Of a stretch of DNA of 5,021 nt, positions 3,763-5,021 are shown piece by piece. The stretch lies in contig DHHE01000025.1 in the NCBI GenBank assembly GCA_002403115.1, positions 1-5,021 on the forward strand, written 5' to 3'. Position 1 is the first letter of the stretch; each line of letters starts with the position of its first letter. The stretch comes from a bacterium UBP2_UBA4780. Lineage in GTDB: Bacteria > Edwardsbacteria > AC1 > EtOH8. The notes below the pieces were generated by a model that did not search any database, was not told where the DNA came from, and saw only the letters and a program-made list of their open reading frames with translations. A program made the translations under genes and the position numbers.

Positions 3763-5021
3763 ATGCCACGCCGCCGCTGGAAACCCCTCCTGCTGTGGCT
3801 GCACAGCCCCATGTTCAAGGGCGGGTACCACCCCTTCGGCCTGAACCGGCGCCGGGCATGGGTGTTCTCCGTGCTGGGCGACCTGGAGAGGGCCGGGGAA
3901 ATACTACGGCGCGACCTGGCTTTCGCCGAGGCCCACGGCGGCGACGCGGTGGTGGCCCCGGCCCAGAAGGAACTGGCCAACATCGTCCGCCTCCAGGGAG
4001 GGTTCCAGGAGGCGCTTTACCTGGCCGGCCAGGCCGCGGAACTGGCGGGGCGGGCGGGGGAGCGCGCCGTTTTTCTCGACGCCCTCAAGGTGAAGGGCGA
4101 GGCCCTCAAGTACCTGGGACGCAGCGCGCAGGCCCGGCAGGCTTTCGAGGGCCTGCTTGAGGCCGGCCGCGGCGAAGGCCGGCGGTCGGCGGTCCAGGCG
4201 GCCCTGGGTGAACTGGGCATCCTCCTGAGGGAGACCGGGGATTACGAGGGAGCGCGGCGCCACCTGGAGGAATACCTGGCCATGGCCCGCGAGGAGGGCG
4301 ACCCCAGGGACGAGTCGGTGGCCCTGGGCAACCTGGGGGTGCTGCACGCCATCAGGGGCGAGACCGCCAAGGCCATGGAGTTTTTCCGGCAGGACCTGGC
4401 CCTGGCCGAGCGCGTCGGGTCGGCTCTGGGGATATCCATAGCCCTGGGAAACATCGGCCTGGCCCACAAGGAGATGGGGGACCTGGGGTCGGCCAGGGTG
4501 CACGTGGAGCGCCAGCTGGAGCTCGACCTGCGCACCGGCAACCGCTCCGGGGCCAGCAACGCCTGGGGTTCGCTGGGCCTGATCGAACACCTGTCGGGCA
4601 ACCATGAAGCCGCCCTGGCGAATATGGGGCGTCAGCTGGAATTGAGCCGGGAGCTGGGCTTCCGCCGCGGCGAGTCCATCGCCCTGTGCAACATGGCCTC
4701 CATCCACCGCGACCGGGGCGACCTGGAGCTGGCGGCCGGGTGCTACCAGAAGGACGTGGACATCTGCCGGGAGCTGGGCGACCGCGGCGAGATGCCGGAG
4801 TCGCTGGCCAACCTGGGGGTGGTCCGCTTCGAGCAGGGCCGGCCCGGGGACGGGGAAGCCTGCCTGCGCCAGGCGATGGCCCTGGCCGAGGAGACCGGCA
4901 ACGACTTTTACCTGTGCCAGTATTTGCTCCTTCTGGCCGGCAAGCTGGTTGACGTCGGGCGGGCGGGCGAGGCCCGGGACCTGCTGGACCTGGCCGAGGG
5001 GAAGGCTCTGGCCACGGGCCG
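3763..5021 (+). CDS. Tetratricopeptide repeat (TPR) protein, 3' end outside window
   Basis: ATG 3763 follows the membrane-protein stop (TGA 3759-3761) by one base, and the frame stays open to the window end (419 codons seen). A basic, partly hydrophobic leader (MPRRRWKPLLLWLHSP) has no clear signal-peptide cleavage site. From residue 27 the protein is made only of 40-residue units starting at 3841, 3961, 4081, 4201, 4321, 4441, 4561, 4681, 4801 and 4921 (the last cut by the window). The units share a pattern such as ALGNLGVLHAIRGETAKAM, with G or LG at fixed places and a gap-free period. This is the longer TPR form seen in LGN-like and regulatory scaffold proteins. TPR stacks bind peptides or partner proteins; no enzymatic or DNA-binding domain is visible yet, though one could follow downstream. 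Translation is probably coupled to the membrane protein, which is a plausible partner (inference). Confidence 0.9.
   Translation, partial: MPRRRWKPLLLWLHSPMFKGGYHPFGLNRRRAWVFSVLGDLERAGEILRRDLAFAEAHGGDAVVAPAQKELANIVRLQGGFQEALYLAGQAAELAGRAGERAVFLDALKVKGEALKYLGRSAQARQAFEGLLEAGRGEGRRSAVQAALGELGILLRETGDYEGARRHLEEYLAMAREEGDPRDESVALGNLGVLHAIRGETAKAMEFFRQDLALAERVGSALGISIALGNIGLAHKEMGDLGSARVHVERQLELDLRTGNRSGASNAWGSLGLIEHLSGNHEAALANMGRQLELSRELGFRRGESIALCNMASIHRDRGDLELAAGCYQKDVDICRELGDRGEMPESLANLGVVRFEQGRPGDGEACLRQAMALAEETGNDFYLCQYLLLLAGKLVDVGRAGEARDLLDLAEGKALATG

Noticed and set aside
3171..3983. Long open frame of 270 codons on the - strand
   Set aside because: It is antisense to the membrane-protein and TPR genes. 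Its product is a compositionally biased Gly/Glu/Pro/Gln-rich sequence typical of the reverse strand of G+C-rich genes.
3904..4707. Open frame of 267 codons on the - strand
   Set aside because: It is the mirror of the TPR coding frame; the 40-residue TPR register on the + strand is far stronger evidence.

Overview
The window comes from a bacterium with high-G+C DNA. Most genes use GCC, CTG, GGC and GTG-type codons and there are no introns. I cannot name the phylum from this sequence. All genes I can support lie on the + strand, packed tightly. One sharply A+T-rich block (about 421-2427) stands out as foreign.

Layout. (1) 3-419: the 3' part of a host-type gene whose product ends in a Ser/Gly linker and a Cys-Ala tail (CACACACAGCACACAGGGR). 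A palindromic repeat lies inside its reading frame. (2) 457-2427: a complete A+T-rich gene for a 656-residue fusion of a PD-(D/E)XK nuclease and a DUF2075-type superfamily 1 helicase. It is a good candidate for a single-gene defence or nucleic-acid quality enzyme acquired by transfer. It sits almost exactly between the stop of gene 1 and the start of the next G+C-rich block. (3) 2430-2723: a truncated, decayed copy of the beginning of a membrane-protein gene, running into a palindromic repeat unit. (4) 2724-3164: a Vsr-like DUF559 endonuclease gene. Its start codon overlaps the end of one repeat unit and its last 22 codons and stop lie inside a second unit. (5) 3177-3761: the intact membrane-protein gene (five or six membrane segments). 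Its first 42 codons match the decayed copy at 119 of 126 bases. (6) 3763 to the window end: a TPR protein in strict 40-residue register, one base after the membrane gene and probably co-transcribed with it.

The most interesting structure is 2430-3305. A DUF559 nuclease gene is bracketed by two palindromic units, each bounded by ACCTAACCC and GGGTTAGGT. The whole 608-bp cassette is in turn flanked by a 126-bp direct duplication of the target gene's 5' end. This is the geometry of an insertion with a very long target-site duplication. It suggests that the nuclease and its palindromes form a small mobile element, in a manner formally similar to REP sequences and their associated transposases. 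That interpretation is inference; the repeats, their boundaries and the duplication are directly visible.

The likely ancestral arrangement is Cys-tail gene, membrane-protein gene, TPR gene. It has been interrupted twice: by the A+T-rich helicase gene and by the DUF559 cassette.
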